Shown here one piece after another: positions 16,231 through 24,681 of a stretch of 33,716 nucleotides of DNA (position 1 is the first letter of the stretch; every line of letters begins with the position of its first letter). The notes beneath the pieces are model-generated. The model saw nothing but the letters and a program-made list of their open reading frames with translations, searched no databases and was not told where the DNA came from. The translations under genes were made by a program, and so were the position numbers. This DNA is from an uncultured Geobacteraceae bacterium (lineage in GTDB: Bacteria; Desulfobacterota; Desulfuromonadia; Geobacterales; Pseudopelobacteraceae): NCBI GenBank assembly GCA_903862245.1, contig CAIOXL010000014.1, forward strand, positions 1 through 33,716, written 5' to 3'.

Positions 16231-19206
16231 ATGCATCTGTCCACGCTCATCCGTCAATCCACCCATGCATCCCGTGCTGCCGCAGAAGAAAATGCCGCCT
16301 GGCTTCAGCAGCACATGAGCCCCTATTTCTATCAGGCCATGGCAGACGACGAGGGCGCTCTGACCATGCTGGCCCGGGAAATGAAACATCTGCAGGATAA
16401 CCGTCATCTGATCCTCACCGATCAGGAAAAACGGCTGGTTATCGCCTGCGGCAATCGTCCCGGTTCCCTCTACAGCACTCTGCGCCGGGTCGGAGAACGG
16501 GAAATTTCCTATGCCATGTTTTCCCACTCCAATGCGGAAATGCCCGGCACCGGGCACGAGCTGGAGGTGCAGCGTTTTGAGTTTGACCGCCGCCAGAATC
16601 ATGAAATCGACCTGACGCGGCAGATCGATATACCGGAGGCCCTGGTACGGAAGGTGCGGCAGGAGATGCGCGCGTCCTTCCCCGCGTTTGACTTTAAAAA
16701 GTTCGATCGATTGCTGAAGATCCTTTGGCTGAATAACGAAAATTATATTCGCATGTCTCCACCGACCCGGATCGCCTATCTGATCTGGCTCTTTGAGAAC
16801 GGTAATTCTTCGGGGGGGCTGTTTCTTGATATCGCCCGGGTTCAGCGAGAGGGACGGGACGAAACCCGCGTGCTGTTTGCCGTCGGCAACCCGCCGCAGG
16901 AAGAGTTCCTGCTGCAGCTGCTGGAGGTGTTCAACCGTCTGGATGTCGGCATCCGGCGGGCCTACTGCCAGACCATCTCAAACGGTGTCCACCCCTACTT
17001 CCTTGGTTCTTTTCTGGTCATCAGCCGCAAGGGTGAGGATATCTCGCCTGAAAGCCCGCTGGCGGCGCGCCTGAAGCGTGAGCTCTGCACGACGCAGATT
17101 CTGTCTGTATCTTCGCCGGCCTATCGCCAGTATGTCGTCGAAGGTCTCCTTTCCGGAGAGGATGCTTCACTGGCCAATGCCTGCATCGCGTTCTGTCACA
17201 CCAGTCTGGCCCACGGTCTGCCGGACCGCTTTGGTCTGGAGGATGTCCAGAGTGCGTTTTATGATCACCCCGAAATGGCACAGCTGATGATCCGTCTTTT
17301 CCGGCTGCGCTTTGATCCGGATCTCCCTGACCGGGAGAACCTCTACGCCATCGCCCTTGCTGAAGTTCAGGGCGCTGTTGCGGGGTACAATACCGGGCAC
17401 CGCTGGCTGGATGATATCAGACGCGCGGTCTACCGCTGCTGCCTGCTGCTGATCACCCACACACTGAAGACCAACTTTTTCGTGGTCGAGAAGCAGGCGC
17501 TGGCATTCCGGCTTGATCCGGCATATCTGCGCAAGCTCGGGCCGGAATTCATCGCCGACCTCCCGGAAACGCTCCCGTTCCGCGTGACTTTTTTCTTCAG
17601 CCGTTTCGGTGCCGGGTATCACGTCGGATTCTCGGACATCGCCCGCGGCGGCTGGCGTACTGTTATCGCCCGCAGTGCCGATGATTTTATCACCTCGGCC
17701 AATACCATTTTCCGTGAAGTTTTTGTGCTGGCCAATACCCAGCAGCTGAAGAACAAGGATATCTACGAGGGGGGCTCGAAGCTGGCGGTTGTTCTGGATG
17801 CATCGGATCTGTCACCGGCCGGGTGCGAAGCGGAAAATTACCGGCTCTACAAACTGCAGTACAGTATCGCCAACGCGTTTCTTGATGTGTTCATCACCGA
17901 AAACGGGAAAGCCAGAGACCGGCGCGTTGTCGATTACTACGGTGACGACGAGCCGATTGAGATCGGCCCGGATGAAAACATGCATGACGGCATGATCGAA
18001 GCGATCGCGGCCCTGTCGAAAAAACGGGGCTATATCCTCGGCGTGGGCATCATGTCCAGCAAGCGCTTCGGCATCAACCACAAAGAGTACGGCGTTACCT
18101 CCACCGGCGTGGTGACGTTTGCCGAGATAACCATGGCCGAGACGGCCGGTCTGGACATGCGGCGCGACCGGTTCTCCCTGAAGATGACCGGCGGACCGAA
18201 CGGCGACGTGGCCGGCAACTCCCTGCGCATACTGCTGGAACGCTGTCCAGGGGTCGAGGTTCGCCTCATACTGGATGGTACGGCGGCGCTGTACGATCCG
18301 AACGGCATCAGCAATGACGAATTGCGCCGCATCGTGCTGGCCCATGATCTGGACGCCTTTAACCCGGATTCTCTCGGGGAGGGTGGATATATCGTGTACC
18401 GGACCGGGCGGCGTGTGGACGGCCTGAAGGAGTCGCACCATAAAATTTCCCGCAGCGCCGGCGCTCTTCTGGATGAGTGGCTGGACATTGATGACTTCAA
18501 CCGACTCTATAACAGCCTGGTCTTTACGGTAAAGGCTGACCTGTTCATTCCGGCAGGCGGCCGCCCCGAGACGATTGATAGCGAAAACTGGCGGTTGTTC
18601 CTGGATGAGAACGGCGTCCCGTCGTCGGGGGTAATCATAGAGGGGGCCAACTCCTACATCACTCCGGAAGCCCGGGTGCAGCTGCAGAAGAGCGGCGTCG
18701 TGCTGATGCGGGACGCTTCGGCCAACAAATGCGGCGTTATTTCATCATCGTACGAGATTATCGCCAACCTGCTGCTTTCAGAGCGTGAATTTATGGAACA
18801 GAAGGAGCGTTATGCCGGTGATGTGCTGACCATCCTTGAAAAACGGGCAGCGGACGAGGCGCGCCTGATCCTGCGGCGGCGGGCGGAATCTGACGGAACC
18901 CTGCTCTGCAGTGAAATTTCCGAAACCATCAGCCAGAATATCAACGCCCTTTATGCCCGCTTGTTCGAGTTCTTCTCGGCCCGCCCCGAACTCTGTCTGC
19001 AGGCTCCGTTCCGGCAGACAATTCTCAGTCATCTGCCGCGCATGCTTCGGGAGTCCGCCGCATACCGGCAGCGGATCAGGAAACTGCCCAGAAAATACCT
19101 TTGTGCCATACTGGCGGCGGAGATCGGTTCGTCCCTGGTCTACAGCGGCAGTCGGGATGCGGATTTCGAGGATATGATCCGGCGCCATGTGGCCCGGGTG
19201 CTGTAA
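16231..19206 (+). CDS. Large NAD-dependent glutamate dehydrogenase (~115 kDa class)
   Basis: A 991-residue catabolic glutamate dehydrogenase that deaminates glutamate to 2-oxoglutarate. The N-terminal half (about 1-430) is a regulatory region without clear motifs. The catalytic half shows GFSDIARGGWRTVIARSADDF (key Arg residues), NTQQLKNKDIYEGGSKLAVV (catalytic lysines in LKNKD and EGGSK), DENMHDGMIEAIA, ITMAETAGLDM and the nucleotide-binding region around MTGGPNGDVAGNSLRILL (GPNGDVAGN). It ends in a helical domain. The length separates it from the 450-residue hexameric and the 1600-residue L-180 enzymes. It is divergent from the crotonase/cobO operon, and the window thus encodes two unrelated-size glutamate dehydrogenases 3 kb apart. 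Confidence 0.92.
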   Translation: MHLSTLIRQSTHASRAAAEENAAWLQQHMSPYFYQAMADDEGALTMLAREMKHLQDNRHLILTDQEKRLVIACGNRPGSLYSTLRRVGEREISYAMFSHSNAEMPGTGHELEVQRFEFDRRQNHEIDLTRQIDIPEALVRKVRQEMRASFPAFDFKKFDRLLKILWLNNENYIRMSPPTRIAYLIWLFENGNSSGGLFLDIARVQREGRDETRVLFAVGNPPQEEFLLQLLEVFNRLDVGIRRAYCQTISNGVHPYFLGSFLVISRKGEDISPESPLAARLKRELCTTQILSVSSPAYRQYVVEGLLSGEDASLANACIAFCHTSLAHGLPDRFGLEDVQSAFYDHPEMAQLMIRLFRLRFDPDLPDRENLYAIALAEVQGAVAGYNTGHRWLDDIRRAVYRCCLLLITHTLKTNFFVVEKQALAFRLDPAYLRKLGPEFIADLPETLPFRVTFFFSRFGAGYHVGFSDIARGGWRTVIARSADDFITSANTIFREVFVLANTQQLKNKDIYEGGSKLAVVLDASDLSPAGCEAENYRLYKLQYSIANAFLDVFITENGKARDRRVVDYYGDDEPIEIGPDENMHDGMIEAIAALSKKRGYILGVGIMSSKRFGINHKEYGVTSTGVVTFAEITMAETAGLDMRRDRFSLKMTGGPNGDVAGNSLRILLERCPGVEVRLILDGTAALYDPNGISNDELRRIVLAHDLDAFNPDSLGEGGYIVYRTGRRVDGLKESHHKISRSAGALLDEWLDIDDFNRLYNSLVFTVKADLFIPAGGRPETIDSENWRLFLDENGVPSSGVIIEGANSYITPEARVQLQKSGVVLMRDASANKCGVISSSYEIIANLLLSEREFMEQKERYAGDVLTILEKRAADEARLILRRRAESDGTLLCSEISETISQNINALYARLFEFFSARPELCLQAPFRQTILSHLPRMLRESAAYRQRIRKLPRKYLCAILAAEIGSSLVYSGSRDADFEDMIRRHVARVL

Positions 19207-19297
19207 TTTTTTCTTTTATTACGGCGGGTTGTTGTGCTAGAAACATTCTGCCCGTTTCGTTTCACTTATGATGAGACCAAATATAAAGGAGTTTGCC

Positions 19298-19543
19298 ATG
19301 TCCACCAACAATGATAATGCTGCTGCCGCTGTGATTGCCTTTGTTTCCGGTGCCGTAATCGGTGCTGCTGCCGCTCTGCTTCTGGCCCCGGCGCCGGGCA
19401 GTGAAATACGCGGTAAAATCAGCGATCTGGGGGAAACTGCCGCAGAGCGCATGAGACGCCTTGCCCGTGAAGCCAAGTTCAAAGTATCCCCGAAAACCAA
19501 GGGTGCTGGATATGAGTATGATGGTGGCGATGCCTGGATTTAA
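19298..19543 (+). CDS. YtxH-like small membrane protein (second copy)
   Basis: An 81-residue protein starting MSTNNDNAAAAVIAF; the start is fixed by AAAGGAG 7 nt before the ATG. One alanine/glycine-rich membrane helix (about 8-28) is followed by LLLAPAPGSEIRGKISDLGE, the YtxH signature seen also in the protein at 1760-2065, and a charged helix (MRRLAREAKFKV). The tail is tyrosine- and acid-rich (YEYDGGDAWI). It lies 15 nt upstream of a LarA-like gene with which it is probably co-transcribed. Function unknown. Confidence 0.8.
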   Translation: MSTNNDNAAAAVIAFVSGAVIGAAAALLLAPAPGSEIRGKISDLGETAAERMRRLAREAKFKVSPKTKGAGYEYDGGDAWI

Positions 19544-19558
19544 CCGGGCCTGCACCAG

Positions 19559-20821
19559 ATGGAACTGAAATATGGATCAACAGCATTTTTTCTCGACCTC
19601 CCGCCGGACCGCCCGGCGGGAGTCATTGCCCCCCCGCCGATTGACAGCGTAGAGTCCCCCGCAGATATACTAGAAGCAGCCCTGGATGCCTGTCACCAGG
19701 CCATTTCGTCCTTCACGCCGGGTGATACGGTGGTGATTGTCACGTCGGACATAACACGATACACCGGAAGCGAGCTCTATCTCCCGCTGCTGGTGGAGCG
19801 CCTGAACCGCCAGGGGATCGCCGACGGTGACATTGAAATTCTGATCGCCCTCGGTATCCACCGGAAGCAGACCGAACAGGAACACCGGAAGATTCTCGGG
19901 CCGCTGTACGGCCGGATACGGGTCACTGATCACGACTGTGACGACCCGGATGCGCTTGTTGACATCGGCACAACGTCGAACGGCATCCGGGTCACCATCA
20001 ACCGTCGTGCGGTTGAAGCGGATCACCTGATCCTGACCGGCACGATCGGTTTTCATTACTTTGCCGGCTTTGGCGGCGGACGCAAAAGCGTCCTGCCCGG
20101 TATTGCAAGTCGCGCGGCCTGCATGGCCAGCCACTTTGCCGTGCTGAATCCGGGAGAGGGGAGCGGGAAAAACCGGTTGGCGGTTACCGGCAATCTGGAG
20201 GGGAACCCGGTGCACCGTGCAATGGTTGAAGGGTGTGCCTTTGCGGGTCCGGACTTTATCCTGAATACCGTGCTGTCAGCCGACAAGCGCATCATCGCCG
20301 CTTTCAGCGGAGAGTGGCGGGAAGCCCATGAGGCGGGGTGCCGCTATTATCGGCGGCAGTTTGCCTTTCCGCTGGCGGAAAAACGAGATCTGGTAGTTGC
20401 TTCCTGCGGCGGTTTCCCGAAGGATATCAACCTGATCCAGGCGCACAAAGCCATGGAATACGGGGTGCAGGCTCTCACAGACGGCGGGGTGCTGATCCTG
20501 CTGGCGGAGTGCCGCGACGGCTTCGGCAACGGGACGTTTTTCAACTGGTTCCGCCATAAACGTCTGGACGAGTTTGAAGCGGCACTGCGGGCGGGGTACG
20601 AAATCAACGGTCAGACTGCGTACTCGCTGTACCAGAAGGCAGAGCGCTTCCGGATCGTGCTGGTTTCGCGTTTCCCGTCCCCGCAGGTAGAAGCGATGGG
20701 AATGATCCCGGCACAGACTCTTGATGAAGCGATGAAGCTGGCGGCCGGGCTCCTTCCGCCGGAGTGGCGCTGCTATCTGATGCCGGAGGCGGGAAGCGTT
20801 CTGCCGGTGGCTGCAGAATGA
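19559..20821 (+). CDS. LarA-like nickel-pincer (NPN cofactor) racemase/epimerase family protein
   Basis: A 420-residue member of the lactate racemase LarA superfamily (DUF2088). Residues corresponding to those that hold the nickel-pincer cofactor and nickel in Lactobacillus LarA are all recognisable: Asp64/Arg67 (SDITRYTG), His101 (LGIHRKQT), His166 and Lys176 (HYFAGFGGGRK, 10 apart) and His192 (16 after the lysine, MASHFAV). The enzyme is therefore probably nickel-dependent and needs LarB, LarC and LarE, which are not in the window. LarA homologues act on various 2-hydroxyacids, so lactate is only one candidate. The start lacks a clear Shine-Dalgarno and may depend on coupling with the YtxH gene 15 nt upstream. 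Confidence 0.85.
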   Translation: MELKYGSTAFFLDLPPDRPAGVIAPPPIDSVESPADILEAALDACHQAISSFTPGDTVVIVTSDITRYTGSELYLPLLVERLNRQGIADGDIEILIALGIHRKQTEQEHRKILGPLYGRIRVTDHDCDDPDALVDIGTTSNGIRVTINRRAVEADHLILTGTIGFHYFAGFGGGRKSVLPGIASRAACMASHFAVLNPGEGSGKNRLAVTGNLEGNPVHRAMVEGCAFAGPDFILNTVLSADKRIIAAFSGEWREAHEAGCRYYRRQFAFPLAEKRDLVVASCGGFPKDINLIQAHKAMEYGVQALTDGGVLILLAECRDGFGNGTFFNWFRHKRLDEFEAALRAGYEINGQTAYSLYQKAERFRIVLVSRFPSPQVEAMGMIPAQTLDEAMKLAAGLLPPEWRCYLMPEAGSVLPVAAE

Positions 20822-20866
20822 AAATGATTGCCCGTTGTCTGCTTCATTGGTATAGTGCCCGCCTTC

Positions 20867-20998
20867 GTATTCCAATTCCATTTCAAAGCCCTCTCTTCGT
20901 TGGCTCGTCATCGGCTCCTCAACGTACTATCTGTACGCCTCCGTCGCCGATCTCCTCGCCGCCTTGAGATCCTCTGTGAACTGGAACTGGAATTATTA
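20867..20998. repeat. Imperfect palindromic intergenic element upstream of queF
   Basis: The segment between the larA-like gene and queF opens with ATTCCAATTCCATTTCAAAG and closes with the near-reverse complement CTGTGAACTGGAACTGGAAT (17 of 20 positions). Its centre has CGTAC-TATCT-GTACG flanked by ATCGGC/GCCGAT. The whole about 130 nt could fold into one long interrupted hairpin. It looks like a dispersed REP/MITE-like unit; copy number elsewhere cannot be seen. The reading frame through it into queF (from 20828) is spurious. Confidence 0.55.
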
Positions 20999-21019
20999 CA
21001 TGGATCAGGAAGTGATGTA

Positions 21020-21451
21020 ATGGAACTACATGAACAGCTCAAATCTCTCGGCTCCGGTGCCACCACGTACAACTATGACAAACCGGATGCCGGTCTGCTG
21101 GAAGCGTTTCCAAACCCGTTTGCCCAGCCTGAACTGAACCCCGCCGGGGCAGTGGGGACGCTGCATATCGAGTGTCCTGAATTCACCTGCCTCTGCCCCA
21201 TGACCGGGCAGCCTGATTTCGGGAAGATTGTTATCGATTATCAGCCTGACCGGCACTGCGTCGAGAGCAAAAGCCTCAAACTGTACCTTGGCTCTTTCAG
21301 GATGCACGGCGAGTTTCATGAGGCCGGTGTTAACCGCATCTGCAACGATCTGGTGGCGCTGCTCGACCCGACCTGGCTGACGGTGCGGGGTGAGTTCACT
21401 CCGCGCGGCGGAATCCCGTTCTGGCCGACGGCGGAATATCGAAAGAAATAG
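21020..21451 (+). CDS. queF: NADPH-dependent 7-cyano-7-deazaguanine (preQ0) reductase QueF
   Basis: Reduces the nitrile of preQ0 to preQ1 on the way to queuosine in tRNA. The start at 21020 ([11 protein letters not shown], preceded by AGGA) gives 143 residues, normal for the single-domain type. The catalytic Cys59 and Asp66 are in [13 protein letters not shown], and the QueF signature ESKSLK is at 82-87 ([13 protein letters not shown]). The conserved [12 protein letters not shown] segment and terminal PRGGIPFWP follow. An in-frame extension upstream to 20828 runs through the palindromic element and is rejected. No other queuosine gene is nearby. Confidence 0.95.
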   Translation: MELHEQLKSLGSGATTYNYDKPDAGLLEAFPNPFAQPELNPAGAVGTLHIECPEFTCLCPMTGQPDFGKIVIDYQPDRHCVESKSLKLYLGSFRMHGEFHEAGVNRICNDLVALLDPTWLTVRGEFTPRGGIPFWPTAEYRKK

Positions 21452-21459
21452 CAATTCTG

Positions 21460-21484
21460 CCCCCCTGTGTCATGACAGAGGGGC
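21460..21484 (+). other. Hairpin in the leader of the EF-P-like gene
   Basis: CCCCTGTG, TCATGA and CAGAGGGG form an 8-position stem with one mismatch between queF and the EF-P-like gene. No T run follows directly, so it is not a typical terminator; it could separate the two messages or affect the leader, which holds AAGGAG at about 21501. Confidence 0.4.
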
Positions 21485-21517
21485 GCATACACATTTTATT
21501 AAGGAGAATCAGCAGTC

Positions 21518-22081
21518 ATGTTTTCTACGTCCGATTTCAAAAAAGGGCTTGTCATCCAGCTGGATGGGGCCCCCTGTCTGATTGTCGATATCACCATCAG
21601 TTCACCCACCGCCCGTGGCGCCAACACCATGGTACGGACCAAATACCGCAACCTGATCACCGGCCAGGTGTTGGAAAAAACGTTTCGTTCCGGGGATAAG
21701 GTGGATGAGGCCGATTTCGAACGCCATAAAGGGCAGTTCCTGTACGCCGACGGCGGTAACGGGGTATTTATGGATCTGGAAAATTATGAGCAGTTTGAGA
21801 TGCCGGCTGATGAATTCGAGCCGCTTTCGCTGTATCTGCTTGATGGCACGGAAGTTGTCCTCGGTCTGTTTGAAGGGCGCATGGTCAACGTCGATCTGCC
21901 GATGACGGTAGAATTGACCGTTGCAGAAACGCCGCCGGTCATGAAGAATGCGACGGCAACAGCCGAAACAAAAGAAGCGATACTTGAAACCGGGCTGAAG
22001 ATTCGGGTTCCCCCGTATCTTGACGCCGGTGAAAAAGTCAAAGTTGATACGCGGGACGGGCGTTTCCTTTCCCGGGCATAA
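21518..22081 (+). CDS. Elongation factor P paralogue of the YeiP/EfpL type
   Basis: Ribosome-binding factor of the EF-P/eIF5A family, 187 residues in three beta-barrel domains (about 1-65, 66-128, 130-187). The domain I tip loop reads SSPTARGANTMV, closely like SPSARGA of E. coli YeiP (EfpL) and unlike the PGKG(K)A loop of lysine-type EF-P, so Arg33 is at the tip. Domain III shows the family signature KIRVPPYLDAGEKVKVDTRDGRF. EF-P relieves stalling at polyproline; EfpL acts on an overlapping set of motifs. EarP, EpmA or other modification enzymes are not in the window. AAGGAG precedes the ATG by about 12 nt. Confidence 0.88.
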   Translation: MFSTSDFKKGLVIQLDGAPCLIVDITISSPTARGANTMVRTKYRNLITGQVLEKTFRSGDKVDEADFERHKGQFLYADGGNGVFMDLENYEQFEMPADEFEPLSLYLLDGTEVVLGLFEGRMVNVDLPMTVELTVAETPPVMKNATATAETKEAILETGLKIRVPPYLDAGEKVKVDTRDGRFLSRA

Positions 22082-22115
22082 TTGCCGGAGGTTGGAGCGG
22101 AAAGCCCTAAATTGC

Positions 22116-22144
22116 TTGACAGCCATGCCGGTCTCCTCTATTAT
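22116..22144 (+). promoter_or_regulatory. Strong sigma70 promoter of the tRNA gene
   Basis: Perfect TTGACA (22116-22121), a 17-nt spacer and TATTAT (22139-22144), 13 nt before the first base of the tRNA. This is close to consensus, as is usual for stable-RNA genes. Confidence 0.85.
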
Positions 22145-22157
22145 CCAACTCCCCTAC

Positions 22158-22234
22158 GGGCCTATAGCTCAGTTGGCTAGAGCCACCGGCTCATAACCGG
22201 TTGGTCCCAGGTTCGAGTCCTGGTGGGCCCACCA
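22158..22234 (+). tRNA. tRNA with CAT anticodon (tRNA-Ile2 type, or elongator tRNA-Met)
   Basis: Acceptor GGGCCTA pairs with TGGGCCC, with discriminator A and encoded CCA. The D-arm AGCTCAGTTGG, the anticodon arm ACCGG-CTCATAA-CCGGT and the T-arm CCAGG-TTCGAGT-CCTGG are all present. The anticodon is CAT. The body resembles bacterial tRNA-Ile2, which TilS converts to lysidine so that it reads AUA, more than elongator Met, but sequence reading alone cannot settle identity. Confidence 0.93.
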
Positions 22235-22307
22235 TTTCATTTTTCGAGGGGAATACGCCGGATGCCGGCTAGATATTTGGAAACATTACGTTACCATACC
22301 TCACAAC

Positions 22308-22339
22308 GAGAGTGCACACCGCACGGTTGCACTCTTTTT
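22308..22339 (+). terminator. Intrinsic terminator downstream of the tRNA
   Basis: GAGAGTGCA and TGCACTCT form an 8-bp stem with an 11-nt loop and a following TTTTT run. It ends 11 nt before the Nif3-family start codon, so that gene either depends on readthrough or is expressed from another promoter. Confidence 0.75.
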
Positions 22340-22350
22340 GATTTTAGCCG

Positions 22351-23469
22351 ATGAAAACTCCTAAAACTGCCGACATACTTGGAATCATTAACAAAATAGC
22401 TCCTGTGTCGCTGGCAGAAACGTGGGACAATCCCGGACTTCAGGTAGGTGACCCGGCTGCTCAAGTCCACCGGGTGATGGTCGCCCTTGACCCGACCGCC
22501 GCTGTCGTTGATTCCGCCATTGCTGCATCCTGCCAACTGCTGGTAACCCATCACCCCCTCATATTCAAACCGCTCACGTCGATCTCAACAGCAACACCGC
22601 ACGGCGCTCTCATCCAGAAGGCGATTAAAGGGGGGGTGTCCATCATTTCCCTCCACACAAACTATGATATTGCCAGCGGCGGCCTGAACGATCTGCTGGC
22701 GGAGAAAATCGGACTTTCAGCCACAGTGCCGCTCAGGGTGACAACCGTGTGCGAGCTGGTAAAACTTACCGTATTCGTTCCGGCTGAAAGCCTTGAGCGG
22801 GTGCGTGCGGCGCTGTTCCCGTTTACCGTGCAGCAGGGGAACTATCGTGACTGTTCCTTTGCCGCAGGCGGAGTCGGGACCTTCACCCCGCTTGAGGGGG
22901 CCTCACCGTACAGCGGGAGTGTCGGGGTGCCGGCACAGGTCCCGGAAGAGCGGCTTGAGGTCCTGGTGTCGCGGGCAGAGGTGGCACGGGCCGTGAAAGC
23001 ATTGCTGGGGGCGCACCCGTACGAGGAGCCGGCATTCGATATATTCCCGCTTTTAAATGAGGGGGAAAAACTCGGCCTCGGGCGGATCGGGCGATTGGCT
23101 GAACCGGTACCGCTGGCGGAGTATGCCGACCGGCTCAGAAAAGTCCTGTCGGCGCCGACGCTGCGCTATGTGGGAGACCCGGCGGCCAGAATTTCAAAGG
23201 TGGCACTCTGCAGCGGGAGTGGCGCATCACTGCTGCGTGATGCGGCCCGATCGGGCGCGGATCTGCTGGTCACCGGTGACGTAAAATACCATGAAGCGCG
23301 AGATGCCGAAGATCTGGGCCTGGCTGTAATTGATGCCGGCCATTTCCCGACGGAAATACTAATGGTGCAGGATATAACGGAACGACTTGGCCGTGCGCTT
23401 GCGAAGGCCGGCTATACTGAATGCCAGATAACAGCGTGCCAAACGGAACATGATCCGTTTCGAATATAA
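22351..23469 (+). CDS. Nif3-like dinuclear metal centre protein (YbgI/YqfO family)
   Basis: A 372-residue protein of the Nif3 family, hexameric proteins with a di-metal site whose in vivo role is unsettled (some databases label them GTP cyclohydrolase I type 2). The N-terminal half contains the metal ligand region LLVTHHPLIFKPL and SLHTNYDIASGGLNDLLA; the C-terminal half contains LVTGDVKYHEARDAEDLGLAVIDAGHFPTE with the remaining His/Glu ligands. A central insert (about 125-235, VFVPAESLERVRAALFPF to ARAVKALLGAHPYEEPAFDI) is the PII-like domain seen in YqfO-type members. It lies directly after a tRNA terminator and 41 nt before a zinc-ribbon gene, a pairing common in this lineage. Confidence 0.9.
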   Translation: MKTPKTADILGIINKIAPVSLAETWDNPGLQVGDPAAQVHRVMVALDPTAAVVDSAIAASCQLLVTHHPLIFKPLTSISTATPHGALIQKAIKGGVSIISLHTNYDIASGGLNDLLAEKIGLSATVPLRVTTVCELVKLTVFVPAESLERVRAALFPFTVQQGNYRDCSFAAGGVGTFTPLEGASPYSGSVGVPAQVPEERLEVLVSRAEVARAVKALLGAHPYEEPAFDIFPLLNEGEKLGLGRIGRLAEPVPLAEYADRLRKVLSAPTLRYVGDPAARISKVALCSGSGASLLRDAARSGADLLVTGDVKYHEARDAEDLGLAVIDAGHFPTEILMVQDITERLGRALAKAGYTECQITACQTEHDPFRI

Positions 23470-23510
23470 CCGGGAACAGTAAAACCAATCCGTAGCAAGG
23501 GAGAGCTATT

Positions 23511-24221
23511 TTGAAAAAGAAACTGGACATGCTGGAAGAATTACAGGGGATTGATCAGCAGATCGATACCCTTAAGGCGAGTCAGAGCGGCCTGCAGGCT
23601 GAACTGAGCGGTATAAACCAGGGGGTGGATGTCGCCCGGGATGAGGTCGCTCTACTCGAAGCAAGCCTGTCAGAGTGTGAGACGGGAAAAACGGAGTTGG
23701 AAGCCACCCATGCAGCGGAACTGGAAAATATCACCAGATCCGAAACCAACATGAAAGAGATCAAGACCAACAAAGAGTTCCAGGCGGTTGGCCGCGAAAT
23801 AACCGCTGCCCGGAAGCAGGTGACTGATATTGAAGAACAGCTGCTGCAGAAAATCGGTCAGCTTGAAACCCTTGCCGGTGAACTTGCCGCAAAAAAAGGC
23901 CAGCTTGATGAACTGGTGGTGAACTCCGGCCAGCGGATTGAAGCCAAGCAGGCTGAAATCAGCACAATCCAGTCGGATATCGACTCGGAAACTGAACGTC
24001 GGGAGAATGTGGTCAAGGGGCTTCCGGCAAACCTGGTGAAACGGTTTACCACCCTTCGCGAACAGCGTCGCGGACAGGCTCTCGCATTCGCCCGTGACGG
24101 CTATTGCATGGGGTGCAATATGCATCTCCCCCCCCAGCTGTATAATAATCTTTACAAGTATGAAGAATTACTGGTCTGTCCCCACTGCCAGAGGATACTG
24201 ATCCTCAAATTGCAGCAGTAG
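23511..24221 (+). CDS. Coiled-coil zinc-ribbon protein
   Basis: A 236-residue protein: a long antiparallel coiled coil (about 1-180, rich in Glu, Lys, Gln and Leu heptads, with NMKEIKTNKEFQAVGREI) followed by a C4 zinc ribbon, CMGC at about 200 and CPHC at about 224 (YCMGCNMHLPP and VCPHCQRIL). This is the C4-type zinc-ribbon family next to nif3 in many genomes; its function is not defined. The start is a TTG at 23511 with AAGGGAG 7 nt upstream; no nearer ATG keeps the conserved N-terminus. RNase P RNA begins 47 nt after the stop. Confidence 0.85.
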   Translation: MKKKLDMLEELQGIDQQIDTLKASQSGLQAELSGINQGVDVARDEVALLEASLSECETGKTELEATHAAELENITRSETNMKEIKTNKEFQAVGREITAARKQVTDIEEQLLQKIGQLETLAGELAAKKGQLDELVVNSGQRIEAKQAEISTIQSDIDSETERRENVVKGLPANLVKRFTTLREQRRGQALAFARDGYCMGCNMHLPPQLYNNLYKYEELLVCPHCQRILILKLQQ

Positions 24222-24267
24222 GGAGCTGTCGGAGTGCGGCACGCGGTGTTCTACGTGCCTTCGGTTT

Positions 24268-24639
24268 GGTTGAAGTAGTCCAGATGGCCGCCGCCGATTT
24301 ATTCGGGGGAGGAAAGTCCGGGCTCCACAGGGGATGGCGCTGGATAACGTCCAGCGGGGGTGACCCCAGGGATAAGTGCCACAGAGAGAAGTCCGCCTGC
24401 CTCGGCAGGTAAGGGTGAAAGGGTGAGGTAAGAGCTCACCGGGTCCGGCGGTGACGCCGGATGCCAGGTAAACCCCGCCAGGAGCAAGACCAAATAGGGA
24501 GGCGTTAAGGGCGACCCGCCCGTGCCTCCGGGTTGGTTGCTTGAGGGTGTCGGTAACGGCATACCCAGATGAATGGCCATCGCCCGGGAAGGGGTAACCC
24601 GACCCGGGAACAGAACCCGGCTTACGGACTGCTTCAACC
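24268..24639 (+). ncRNA. rnpB: RNase P RNA (class A)
   Basis: Catalytic RNA that matures tRNA 5' ends. The P1 helix pairs GGTTGAAGTAGTCC (24268-24281) with GGACTGCTTCAACC (24626-24639) with little mismatch. The universal core is present: GGAGGAAAGTCCGGGCTCC (24308-24326) near the 5' end and CAGAACCCGGCTTAC (24611-24625) near the 3' end, forming P4. ACAGGG, the AGGGTGAAAGGGTGAGGTAAGAGCTCACCG region (P11/P12 area) and GGTAAACCCC follow expected order. The length of about 372 nt suits class A. No protein reading frame should be annotated here. Confidence 0.95.
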
Positions 24640-24681
24640 AATTACATAAAAAAACGGACCAAAGAGCAAGGCAGGGTTTGC

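Noticed and set aside
20828-21019. A longer N-terminus for queF
   Set aside because: The extension is translated from the palindromic element, is arginine-rich and has no QueF homology; the ATG at 21020 has a ribosome site and gives the normal length.
24168-24641. Open frames on both strands across the RNase P RNA
   Set aside because: The region is explained by the conserved RNase P RNA core and P1 pairing; the frames carry no protein signature.
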